From positions 3,162,001 to 3,226,000 of the forward strand of contig CP154795.1 of NCBI GenBank assembly GCA_039565995.1: DNA of 64,000 nucleotides. The letters are read 5' to 3'. The position numbers and the translations under genes were made by a program. The notes beneath the pieces were generated by a model. That model was not told where the DNA came from. It saw only the letters and a list, made by a program, of their open reading frames with translations, and searched no databases. The first letter of the stretch is position 1; every line of letters begins with the position of its first letter. Shown one piece after another: positions 17,420-24,959 of the stretch. The DNA comes from Propionibacteriaceae bacterium ZF39 (lineage in GTDB: Bacteria > Actinomycetota > Actinomycetes > Propionibacteriales > Propionibacteriaceae).

Positions 17420-17866
17420 TCACTCCCGCTCCGTCTGAAGCAAGGTCGCGGTCTGCTCTACCCAGCGTCGTTGCCTGCCCGTCTCGACAGCTCGCCGGTG
17501 ATAGTGGGAACGGACCCACGCCACCGCGTCTTCTGGCGCGACACCGCTCATCGTTGCCAGCAGCGCCAAAGCCGTCCCGGTCCGCCCGATGCCGCCGCCA
17601 CACCCGATCTCGACTCGCTCCTCACCGGCACGTTCCCACGCCTCACGCAGCGCCGTCGTCGCGTCGTCGGTCGAGTCCGGTAGCCGGAAGTCTCGCCACC
17701 GCACCCAGCGATGAGGCCAAGGACCAGGCGCTGGGTCACGGCCAAGTAGATAGACCGCGAAATCGGGGGCAGGCACATCGCCGCGCGGCCGGCGCACGCC
17801 GACGCCGCGGATGCGTCGCCCGTCGGGCAACACCACCACACCCGGCTCGTCAGTCCATGCGTCCAC
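17420..17866 (-). CDS. Protein-tyrosine/dual-specificity phosphatase-like protein
   Basis: 148 residues from GTG 17866. The P-loop CX5R is complete: EIGCGGGIGRTGTALALLA (Cys about 89, Arg about 95), and an acidic loop (RLPDSTDD) precedes it, as in the general acid loop of cysteine phosphatases. Oriented against the conjugation operon and against the recombinase trio, ending 9 bp from the trio. It may be a passenger of the inserted module. Substrate unknown. Confidence 0.83.
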   Translation of the reverse strand: MDAWTDEPGVVVLPDGRRIRGVGVRRPRGDVPAPDFAVYLLGRDPAPGPWPHRWVRWRDFRLPDSTDDATTALREAWERAGEERVEIGCGGGIGRTGTALALLATMSGVAPEDAVAWVRSHYHRRAVETGRQRRWVEQTATLLQTERE

Positions 17867-17922
17867 ACTTCAACGCTAGCCCGACGGCGGCGGTCCTGCC
17901 TGCGCACCTCGCCAGCATGGAT

Positions 17923-17937
17923 TTCGAACGCTTCGAA
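17923..17937. promoter_or_regulatory. TTCGAA-CGC-TTCGAA inverted repeat upstream of transfer genes
   Basis: Two TTCGAA palindromes separated by 3 bp, 24 bp before the first DUF6112 start and in the gap between the phosphatase start and the resumed transfer operon. Because the inserted module separates the downstream genes from their original promoter, an element here that drives or represses transcription would be needed. Operator role is inference. Confidence 0.35.
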
Positions 17938-17960
17938 TACTTGCGATCCCCGGTTGGACG

Positions 17961-18233
17961 ATGACCATGGATGTGTTCCCCGACTTCGGCGGCGTCGGCG
18001 GCGCCGCCGACCTCCGCGCCATCGTTGGCGCGCTGCTCATGTTCGTGCTCGTCACCGCCGTGCTCATGCTCATCGTCTGCGCCATCATCTGGGCGATCGC
18101 GTCATCCAGCGGCAACTATCAGGCGGCGACCAAGGCTCGCACGGGTCTGTTCGTCGCGGTCGGCGCCGCCGCTCTCGCCGGGGCCGGCGTCGCGTGGCTC
18201 AACTTCCTGCTGGACGTCGGCACCCAACTCTGA
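17961..18233 (+). CDS. DUF6112 family protein, candidate T4SS pilin-like subunit (copy 1)
   Basis: 90 residues. A short soluble N-terminus (DVFPDFGGVGGAADLR) is followed by two transmembrane helices (about 23-48 and 62-84) with a small loop containing the family-type SSGNYQAATKARTG segment. Size, two-helix topology and position directly ahead of a second copy and of a VirB6/TrbL gene suggest a VirB2/TrbC-like component. ATG 17961 is used; ATG 17967 is equally possible. Confidence 0.82.
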   Translation: MTMDVFPDFGGVGGAADLRAIVGALLMFVLVTAVLMLIVCAIIWAIASSSGNYQAATKARTGLFVAVGAAALAGAGVAWLNFLLDVGTQL

Positions 18234-18257
18234 CTACCTCCGCCGCCGCTGGGATCG

Positions 18258-18312
18258 CGGGGTGCACCTGACGGACGAGAACCCCTTCTCGTCAATAGTC
18301 AGGAGCACCCCG
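18258..18312 (+). promoter_or_regulatory. Long hairpin that buries the RBS and start codon of the second DUF6112 gene
   Basis: The arms pair as CGGGGTGC/GCACCCCG (18258-18265 with 18305-18312), CCTGAC/GTCAGG (18267-18272 with 18298-18303) and GACGAGAA/TTCTCGTC (18274-18281 with 18286-18293), closed by CCCC. That is 22 base pairs with small interruptions. The AGGAG site (18301-18305) and the first base of GTG 18312 are inside the 3' arm. Translation of the downstream gene would need this stem to be opened. Confidence 0.75.
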
Positions 18313-18581
18313 TGATCGACATCGACCCCAACTCATCCGGTCTTCCCGGCATCGAGCAACTGCGCATCATCGTCGGCGCCGTCATGACCGTCGGCCTCAT
18401 CCTCTCCGTCCTCGCGCTCATCGTCAGCGCGATCGTGTGGGGCTTCGGCGCCAACTCCTCCAACCCGCACCTCGCGAGCAGGGGCAAGGTCGGCGTTCTC
18501 GTGAGCTGCGGGGCGGCGATCATCTGCGGTGCCGCGGTGACGCTGATCAACTTCTTCTGGGGCGTCGGGCAGGCCGTGTGA
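18312..18581 (+). CDS. DUF6112 family protein, candidate T4SS pilin-like subunit (copy 2)
   Basis: 89 residues from GTG 18312. Paralogue of the preceding gene: same length, same two-helix topology, and matching positions (ADLRAIVGALL versus EQLRIIVGAVM; WLNFLLDVG versus LINFFWGVG). Duplicated small membrane proteins at this place may form a mixed polymer or serve as major and minor subunits. Its expression appears to be set separately by the hairpin that covers its start. Confidence 0.82.
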   Translation: MIDIDPNSSGLPGIEQLRIIVGAVMTVGLILSVLALIVSAIVWGFGANSSNPHLASRGKVGVLVSCGAAIICGAAVTLINFFWGVGQAV

Positions 18582-18621
18582 TGACCACCCGACATGACTC
18601 CCGGCCGCGGGGGTGGCTGCG

Positions 18622-20127
18622 GTGAGCGTCTGCGATGTCCCAGTCATCTCCTCCGTCTGCGACGCCGTGGGCGAAGGCACCGCCTCCCTGATCGCCGCCC
18701 CGTTCGACTGGCTCGCCCAAGCGATGGCCGGTGCCGCCGCGTGGCTGTTCGAGGCGGTCTGGTGGGTCTTCGACACCACGACCCTCGTGGACGTCACCAG
18801 CGCCGAGTACATCGGCGTCTACAACGTCCTGTTCGGCGTCGCTGTCTTCATCATGCTCGTGTTCTTCTGCTTGCAGCTCATCACCGGGCTCATCCACCGC
18901 GACCCGACCGCCCTCAACCGTGCCGCCCTCGGTCTCGCCAAGAGCGTGCTCGGATCGTTCCTGGTCATCACGCTGACCGCGTTGCTGCTGGAAGTGACCG
19001 ACCAGCTCGCGGTCGGGATCGTCCAGGCCACCGGCAACACGATGGAAGGGATGGGGACCCAGATCGGGCTCCTCGCCGCAGGCCTGGCCACCATCAACAT
19101 CACCGCTCCCGGTGTCGGCGCGATCCTGACGATCTTCCTCGCCGGACTCGCTATCAGCGCGGCGGCGATCGTGTGGTTCTCGCTGCTCATCCGCAAAGCC
19201 CTGCTGCTGGTCGCCATCGTGTTCGGGCCGGTCGCCCTGGCCGGGGCGACATGGGATGCGACCAAGGGATGGTTCGCCAAATGGGCGACCTTCGTCATCG
19301 CCCTCATCTTCTCCAAGCTCGTCCTCGTCGTGATCTTCCTCGTCGCCATCGGCCAGGTCTCCGCCCCCATCGAGGCGGACCTGGCATCCATCTCCGACCC
19401 GATCGCCGGCGTCGCGCTGATGTTCATCGCGGCGTTCGCCCCGTACATCACGTACAAGTTCCTGTCCTTCGTCGGGTTCGACATGTACCACGCGATGTCG
19501 TCGGAGCAGGAGGCGAAGTCGGCGCTGAACCGGCCTGTCCCAGTGCCGTCTGCGCCGAAGGCTGACACGGCCAAGAAGGTACTCGACGGCAGCACCGACT
19601 CCGGCAGCGCACCCTCGAACGGTGGCGGAGGAGGCGGTAGTCCAACACCGCCGCCTACCTCCTCGTCGGCGGCGCCCACCAGTGCGGGAGCCGGCACAGC
19701 GGGCACAGGAGCCGCCGCTTCCTCGACAGGGGCAGGAGCGGGAGCTGGCACCGCCGCTGGTGCCGGGGCCGGGACAGCGGGCGCTGCGGGTGCTGGTGCA
19801 GCCGCCGGCCCTGTGGGTGCTGCGGTCGTCGTCGGCGGTGCGGTGGTCAAGGGCGCGGCGACCGCCGGCCCGAAGGCCGGCAATGCGGTCGGTGGAGCGG
19901 CCGACAGTCAGGCAGGCGCGGCCACGGAGCAGGCATCCCCGCCGCTGGTTCCACCATCGCAAGGCACCCCGCCGCAGCGTCCCGCACCGTCGACGCCGCC
20001 CCCGGCCGCTCCGTCCTCGGCGCCGCCGTCCGGGCCGTCCACCGGCTCGGCGGAGTCCTCGCCCGCGCCTCGGCGCCGGTCGGACCCGCCACCTCCGCCG
20101 TCGTCCAAGCCGACCGGGAAGGGGTGA
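18622..20127 (+). CDS. VirB6/TrbL-like polytopic conjugation channel protein
   Basis: 501 residues from GTG 18622; an in-frame GTG at 18613 would add three residues. Residues about 1-310 contain amphipathic N-terminal helices and at least six transmembrane segments (VLFGVAVFIMLVFFCLQLIT, SVLGSFLVITLTALLL and others), the TrbL/VirB6 pattern. From about 330 onward it is a low-complexity tail of Gly, Ala, Ser and Pro (GAGAGTAAGAGAGTAGAAGA type), probably unstructured. Forms the inner-membrane part of the DNA channel together with VirB4 and VirD4 encoded downstream. Confidence 0.88.
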   Translation: MSVCDVPVISSVCDAVGEGTASLIAAPFDWLAQAMAGAAAWLFEAVWWVFDTTTLVDVTSAEYIGVYNVLFGVAVFIMLVFFCLQLITGLIHRDPTALNRAALGLAKSVLGSFLVITLTALLLEVTDQLAVGIVQATGNTMEGMGTQIGLLAAGLATINITAPGVGAILTIFLAGLAISAAAIVWFSLLIRKALLLVAIVFGPVALAGATWDATKGWFAKWATFVIALIFSKLVLVVIFLVAIGQVSAPIEADLASISDPIAGVALMFIAAFAPYITYKFLSFVGFDMYHAMSSEQEAKSALNRPVPVPSAPKADTAKKVLDGSTDSGSAPSNGGGGGGSPTPPPTSSSAAPTSAGAGTAGTGAAASSTGAGAGAGTAAGAGAGTAGAAGAGAAAGPVGAAVVVGGAVVKGAATAGPKAGNAVGGAADSQAGAATEQASPPLVPPSQGTPPQRPAPSTPPPAAPSSAPPSGPSTGSAESSPAPRRRSDPPPPPSSKPTGKG

Positions 20128-20133
20128 CCTGCG

Positions 20134-21600
20134 ATGTCTACGAACACGCACGCGAACAGTGACTACCCGTTGGCGGCGGTGCAGTTCTCCCGGCTCACCA
20201 AGCGCGGGATCATGCTGGGCCTGTCGCTGCCGCAACTCATCGTCCTCGGCATCGCCGTGCTCACAGTCGTCTTCTCGCTCTACCTCGGCGGCGGCCTGGC
20301 CTTCGCCTGGACCGCCCCGGTATGGGCCACCGCAGCACTGCTCGCGGTGATCCCCGCGGGTGGGCGGAAGGTGATCGAGTGGGTGCCCATCGTGGCCCGC
20401 TGGATCGCCCGCACGTATCTGGGGCAGCTCATTTATCGGCGCCGCGTCATCAAGCCGAGACCTGCCGGGACGCTCGCGCTTCCGGGTGATGCGGCACCGT
20501 TGCGGGAATGGGAGGACCCCGAGACCGGGGCGGCGATGATCCAAGACCCGCACGCGCAGACGCTGACTGCGATCCTCGGCGTCTCGCATCCGGCGTTCGT
20601 GCTCCTCGATCCCGGTGAGCAGCAGCGCAGGGTCTCCGGGTGGGGGCGCGTCCTCGCCGCGGCCTGCCGTTCGGGGCGCATCGCCCGCATCCAGGTGTCG
20701 GAGCGGACGCTGCCGGACTCGGGAACGGGGTTGGCGGAGTGGTGGCGCACGCACGGCACCGACGACGGGTCCTGGGCCGCGACCACCTACGCCGAGCTGA
20801 TCGAGCGCGCCGGCCCCGCCGGGGAACGCCACGCCACGACGATCAGCCTGGCGCTGGACATGAAGGCCGCGAGCCGGCAGATCAGGACTTCCGGTGGCGG
20901 GATGCGCGGTGCCGCCGCGGTGCTCCGGCAGGAGATGACCACGCTGACGACGGCGCTGCGCGCAGCGGAGCTCACCTCGACGGGGTGGCTCACGCCCGGC
21001 GAGGTCGCCGTCATCCTGCGTTCGGCGTACGACCCGGCCGCCGCTCCCGCGCTAGAACGGCATGGCGACCTCGGGCGGGATCTGGCGACGGCGGGCCCGG
21101 TAGCGGTGACCGAGACGTGGGATCGGTTGCGGTCGGACAGTGCGTTCCATGCGGTGTTGTGGATCAGTGAGTGGCCCCGCTCGCAGGTCTACCCAGGGTT
21201 CCTTGCCCCGCTCGTGCTGTCCAACGGCATCCTCCGCACCCTCGCCCTGCACTACACGCCGGTGCGCGCCGATCAGGCCGCGCGGGACCTGCGGAAGAAG
21301 AAGACCGAACTCATCAGCGACCAGGCGCAGCGGCGCAAGATCGGGCAGATCGAAGACGCCGCCACCAGCGCCGAACTGGACGACGTCCTCCAGCAAGAGG
21401 CGGACCTGACCGCCGGGCACGGCGTCCTGCGCGTCTCCGGCCTCGTGTCCGTCTCCGCGCCGACCGTCGATGAGCTCGACGCCGCGGTCGCCGCGGTCGA
21501 GCAGGCCGCGATCCAAGCCTCCTGCGAGACCCGCCGCCTCGTCGGCCAGCAAGCCCAGGCCTTCACCGCCGCTGCGCTGCCGCTGTGCCGGCCGGTCTGA
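20134..21600 (+). CDS. SCO6880 family conjugation protein (PrgI/VirB3-like N-terminus)
   Basis: 488 residues. Two transmembrane segments at about 34-50 and 54-72 follow a short soluble start, a PrgI/VirB3-like layout. The remaining ~410 residues are a soluble domain that resembles the N-terminal part of VirB4 proteins but lacks a Walker A. In this element the VirB3/VirB4-N and VirB4 ATPase parts therefore appear as two separate genes (this one and 22843-24402). The family is widespread in actinobacterial conjugative elements. Confidence 0.86.
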   Translation: MSTNTHANSDYPLAAVQFSRLTKRGIMLGLSLPQLIVLGIAVLTVVFSLYLGGGLAFAWTAPVWATAALLAVIPAGGRKVIEWVPIVARWIARTYLGQLIYRRRVIKPRPAGTLALPGDAAPLREWEDPETGAAMIQDPHAQTLTAILGVSHPAFVLLDPGEQQRRVSGWGRVLAAACRSGRIARIQVSERTLPDSGTGLAEWWRTHGTDDGSWAATTYAELIERAGPAGERHATTISLALDMKAASRQIRTSGGGMRGAAAVLRQEMTTLTTALRAAELTSTGWLTPGEVAVILRSAYDPAAAPALERHGDLGRDLATAGPVAVTETWDRLRSDSAFHAVLWISEWPRSQVYPGFLAPLVLSNGILRTLALHYTPVRADQAARDLRKKKTELISDQAQRRKIGQIEDAATSAELDDVLQQEADLTAGHGVLRVSGLVSVSAPTVDELDAAVAAVEQAAIQASCETRRLVGQQAQAFTAAALPLCRPV

Positions 21601-21652
21601 CCCGGCGCACCTGCCCACCAACCATCCGACGCTTCTGTGAGGAACAACGCTC

Positions 21653-22846
21653 ATGCCTACCTTCGATAACCCCGTCGCGGACGCCACGGAGGCGTCCGCC
21701 GCGTTGCGGGGCCTGGCCCACGCAACCCGCCAGTTCACCGACCCGGCCGACACCTACCCAGTGATCGGTGACCTGCTGTCCGGAGTCCGGTCGCTGCGGC
21801 AGGTACTGGATCAGCTCGCCGCCGCCCATATCGCTCCCCGTGCCCGCGCGCACGACGACGCCGGGAACCAGGCCACCGGCGCGACCTCGGCCCTCGCGGC
21901 CGCGGACGAGCTGCACCAGGCCGGCACACTCCTGGACTCCGTGGCCTGGCGGCTCGACGCCGCCTCCCAGCACTCCGGGCGTATCGCCTGGCACCCCGCA
22001 CCCGACCCCGCAGACGCGGGGGCGGGGCGTACGAGCGTGCAGGCCGGGACGCTCACGCTGACGGTGTGGCCGGACGAGCCGCTGGGCCAGCACCAGCGCT
22101 ACGCCTACCTCATCGAGCACCGGGACAGCGGGCAGAGCATCCAAGGGCGGGATCTGTTTACCGGGGCCGGCGCGCCTGTCTCACCGGAGCGGGCGCTGCG
22201 TGACCTCGCCGCCTACCTGACCGCAGCAGGCGATGCGCACCAACACGCCACCGACAACGGCACGGCGTATGAGGGGCCGTTCGATGAGTGGACCGCCGAC
22301 GTCGCCCGGCAGAACTCCGACGCCCTGACCGAGCTGGCCGACCGCGGCCCGCAGGGCCCTGCGCCCACCGTTGGGGAGGCGGCGGGCGTGCGGTGGATCA
22401 GCGTCGTGTTCCTCCAAGGCTCCGAGGCCTACGAGGTGCTGGACCTCATCGACCGGGAGGGCACGGACGCGGCGATCGAGCACCTGGCCGGGTTCGACTA
22501 CGGCGAGGAGACCGTACAGACAGCGCTCGAGAACGGCTACGTCTACGACGAGCCCCCGACCGGTGCCCTCGACAAGGTAGCGACCCGAGACGTCTACACC
22601 CTCACCTACAACCCGTTCCTCGGCCACGTCTCGCTACTGCGCGAGCACGGCGCCCTGCCCGACCCGGCACTCCTCGGCATCGACACCCCGATTCCCGCGC
22701 CCGCGTCGACCGCGGCGTCGGCGCGCGTCGCACACCAGCCTGCACGCGCGAACACCCAGGCGGCGAACCGCGAGCGCGGCGCGGGCGACTGGTTCACTCG
22801 ACGCCCCGGTGCCGCCACGGCGCAGGGCCGGGGGCTCGCGCTGTGA
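21653..22846 (+). CDS. Conserved hypothetical ICE protein between SCO6880 and VirB4
   Basis: 397 residues, acidic, with no membrane helix or signal peptide. Residues 1-100 form a helical segment; the middle (120-290) looks globular; the C-terminal ~60 residues are low-complexity Ala/Arg/Thr. Stop overlaps the VirB4 start (GTGA), so the two are translationally coupled. Conserved position in this operon type suggests an accessory transfer function, but no named domain is recognised. Confidence 0.75.
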   Translation: MPTFDNPVADATEASAALRGLAHATRQFTDPADTYPVIGDLLSGVRSLRQVLDQLAAAHIAPRARAHDDAGNQATGATSALAAADELHQAGTLLDSVAWRLDAASQHSGRIAWHPAPDPADAGAGRTSVQAGTLTLTVWPDEPLGQHQRYAYLIEHRDSGQSIQGRDLFTGAGAPVSPERALRDLAAYLTAAGDAHQHATDNGTAYEGPFDEWTADVARQNSDALTELADRGPQGPAPTVGEAAGVRWISVVFLQGSEAYEVLDLIDREGTDAAIEHLAGFDYGEETVQTALENGYVYDEPPTGALDKVATRDVYTLTYNPFLGHVSLLREHGALPDPALLGIDTPIPAPASTAASARVAHQPARANTQAANRERGAGDWFTRRPGAATAQGRGLAL

Positions 22847-24402
22847 CCGCGCAGGACGAGGGCCGCCTGCACACGGCCGTGCTCGTCGGCCCCGAAGGCG
22901 AACGACGCCGGGCCCGTAAGGACCGCCGGCAGGCTGCGACCCGAATCGAGACCACCGCCCGCAAGGCACGGAAGGCCGAGGCGAAGGCCCTGTGGGAGGC
23001 GGAGCAGGCCGAGCGGCGCGCGACGACCTACCTGCCCGCCGCTGGCGAGCCGGGGCCTGCGGCGTTGCGCACGCCGGGCCGGTTCCGTCTCCCCAAGCAC
23101 CAGGACACGAGTGCGACGTTGGCTGGGCAGTACCCGTTCCTGGCCGAAGGCGGCCTCGGATCGGAGGGGATCTTCGTCGGGCAGGACCTCTACTCCGGCG
23201 GGTCGTTCGTCTACGACCCGTGGGTGCTCTACCGGCGCGGGATCATCACCGCCCCCAACGTCGTCCTGGCCGGCATCGTCGGCTCCGGCAAGTCGAGCCT
23301 GGCAAAGTCGCTCTACACGCGCTCGCTCCCGTTCGGACGACGCGTCTACGTCCCCGGCGACCCGAAGGGCGAGCACACCGCCGTCGCCGAAGCCGTCGGT
23401 GGACGCGCAATCATCCTCGGCCACGGCCTCTCCAACCGCCTCAACCCTCTCGATGAGGGCCATAGGCCATCCGCGGTGTCCGACAGCGAGTGGGCGATGC
23501 AGGTCGCCTCCCGCCGCCGCGACCTTATCGGCGCCCTCGCAGAGACCGTGCTGGACCGGGCGCTGACGCCGTTGGAGCACACCGCGATCGACCTCGCCCT
23601 CCAAGACGCGGTACGGAGCGCGGAGGTTCCGATCCTGCCGATGGTCGTCGACCGCATCCTTACCCCAACCTCGGCCGACGACGCGGATGGACGGCTCGCG
23701 GAAGACGGTCGGCTCGTCGGCCACGCCCTGCGCCGACTCGTCGCGGGCGACCTCCAAGGACTGTTCGACGGCCCGTCCACGGTCAGGTTCGACCCGTCCC
23801 TGCCAATGGTGTCCCTCGACCTGTCCCGGGTCGCGGAGAACAGCACCTTGATCTCGGTGCTGATGACGTGCTCGTCGGCGTGGATGGAGTCGGCCCTGTC
23901 CGACCCGGCAGGCGGGCAACGCTGGGTGATCTACGACGAAGCCTGGCGCCTGATGGCCTACCCGTCCCTCCTGCGGCGTATGGACGCCCAGTGGCGGCTC
24001 GCCCGGCACTTCGGAATCGCGAACATGCTGATCTTCCACAAGCTCTCCGACCTCGACAACGTCGGCGACCAGGGCTCCGCCATGCGCGCCCTCGCATCGT
24101 CGCTGCTGGCGAACGCGGAGACCAGGATCGTCTACCGGCAGGAAGCCGACCAGCTCGGCTCCACCGCAACAGCGCTCGGCCTCACGGGCACTGAGCAGAA
24201 GCTGCTTCCCGGCCTGGGGACCGGGCAGGGGCTGTGGCGCATCAAGGACCGCTCCTTCGTCGTGCAGCACCAACTCCACCCCGCCGAGTTCGCCGCCTTC
24301 GACACCACGAGCCGCATGATCGCAGAAACCGGGAAGTTCACCGTTGAGAATGACGAACCGTCGGCCTCGCTGACGGTTCCCGCCGCGGGCGGTGCGGCGT
24401 GA
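22843..24402 (+). CDS. VirB4-like conjugation ATPase
   Basis: 519 residues from GTG 22843. After a basic, helical N-terminus the ATPase domain has Walker A GIVGSGKSSLAKS (about 144-156), Walker B WVIYDEAWRLM (about 361-371), and the VirB4-type LIFHKLSDLDNVGDQGS. It energises assembly and transport in the type IV channel. Smaller than full-length VirB4 because the N-terminal half seems to be supplied by the SCO6880 protein. Overlaps genes on both sides, fixing it inside the operon. Confidence 0.93.
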   Translation: MTAQDEGRLHTAVLVGPEGERRRARKDRRQAATRIETTARKARKAEAKALWEAEQAERRATTYLPAAGEPGPAALRTPGRFRLPKHQDTSATLAGQYPFLAEGGLGSEGIFVGQDLYSGGSFVYDPWVLYRRGIITAPNVVLAGIVGSGKSSLAKSLYTRSLPFGRRVYVPGDPKGEHTAVAEAVGGRAIILGHGLSNRLNPLDEGHRPSAVSDSEWAMQVASRRRDLIGALAETVLDRALTPLEHTAIDLALQDAVRSAEVPILPMVVDRILTPTSADDADGRLAEDGRLVGHALRRLVAGDLQGLFDGPSTVRFDPSLPMVSLDLSRVAENSTLISVLMTCSSAWMESALSDPAGGQRWVIYDEAWRLMAYPSLLRRMDAQWRLARHFGIANMLIFHKLSDLDNVGDQGSAMRALASSLLANAETRIVYRQEADQLGSTATALGLTGTEQKLLPGLGTGQGLWRIKDRSFVVQHQLHPAEFAAFDTTSRMIAETGKFTVENDEPSASLTVPAAGGAA

Positions 24403-24959
24403 TGGCCCGGCCCCGCTATAAGCGCACGATCATGCCCGCGTCTGTTCACCGTGACGAGGTCGAGGCTGTGCCGGTCGTTCTCCCGCTCGTGGTCATCACG
24501 ATCACCGACGACGGACGCATGACGGTCACCGTCGACGGCGTGCCGTTCGAGCCGGAGCCGTTCGCGCCTCCGTGGCGACGAGAGGACTTCGCCGCCGTCC
24601 TCGACCAGCTCACCGAACAGCGCCGCTCGCCGGTGCGGGTCGAGGTGCGCGAAGCGGACGGAAGCACGTTCACCGACATCATCACTCCGACCAGACGCCG
24701 CCGCACCGAACCAAAACCCGCCCCCGCACCTGAGCCACCGGTCGCGAGTGCTCCGCCCGAACTCGTGGCGCTCCACGGCGAGGGGTTCGTGCCGGGCGAG
24801 GACGTGGCGATCGCCGTCGTCATCGCCCACGGCGATGCCGCCCCGGACGGCGCGATGCGCGGCCTGCTCACCGCCGACCAGCTCGCCGTGAGCCCGACCC
24901 GAGAGGTGATCCTGCTCGGCCGCGTCTCCGGGACGCTCACGATCGGGCACCCCGAATGA
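24402..24959 (+). CDS. Hypothetical ICE protein between VirB4 and VirD4
   Basis: 185 residues; TGATG overlap with virB4 and ATGA overlap with virD4. Two beta-rich halves (about 28-85 and 120-183) are joined by a Pro/Ala/Glu linker (PKPAPAPEPP). No membrane segment or named family. Tight coupling to both ATPase genes suggests a small partner of one of them. Confidence 0.72.
   Translation: MARPRYKRTIMPASVHRDEVEAVPVVLPLVVITITDDGRMTVTVDGVPFEPEPFAPPWRREDFAAVLDQLTEQRRSPVRVEVREADGSTFTDIITPTRRRRTEPKPAPAPEPPVASAPPELVALHGEGFVPGEDVAIAVVIAHGDAAPDGAMRGLLTADQLAVSPTREVILLGRVSGTLTIGHPE

Noticed and set aside
18547-20832. Minus-strand open frame of about 760 codons
   Set aside because: Shadow of the VirB6/TrbL and SCO6880 genes.
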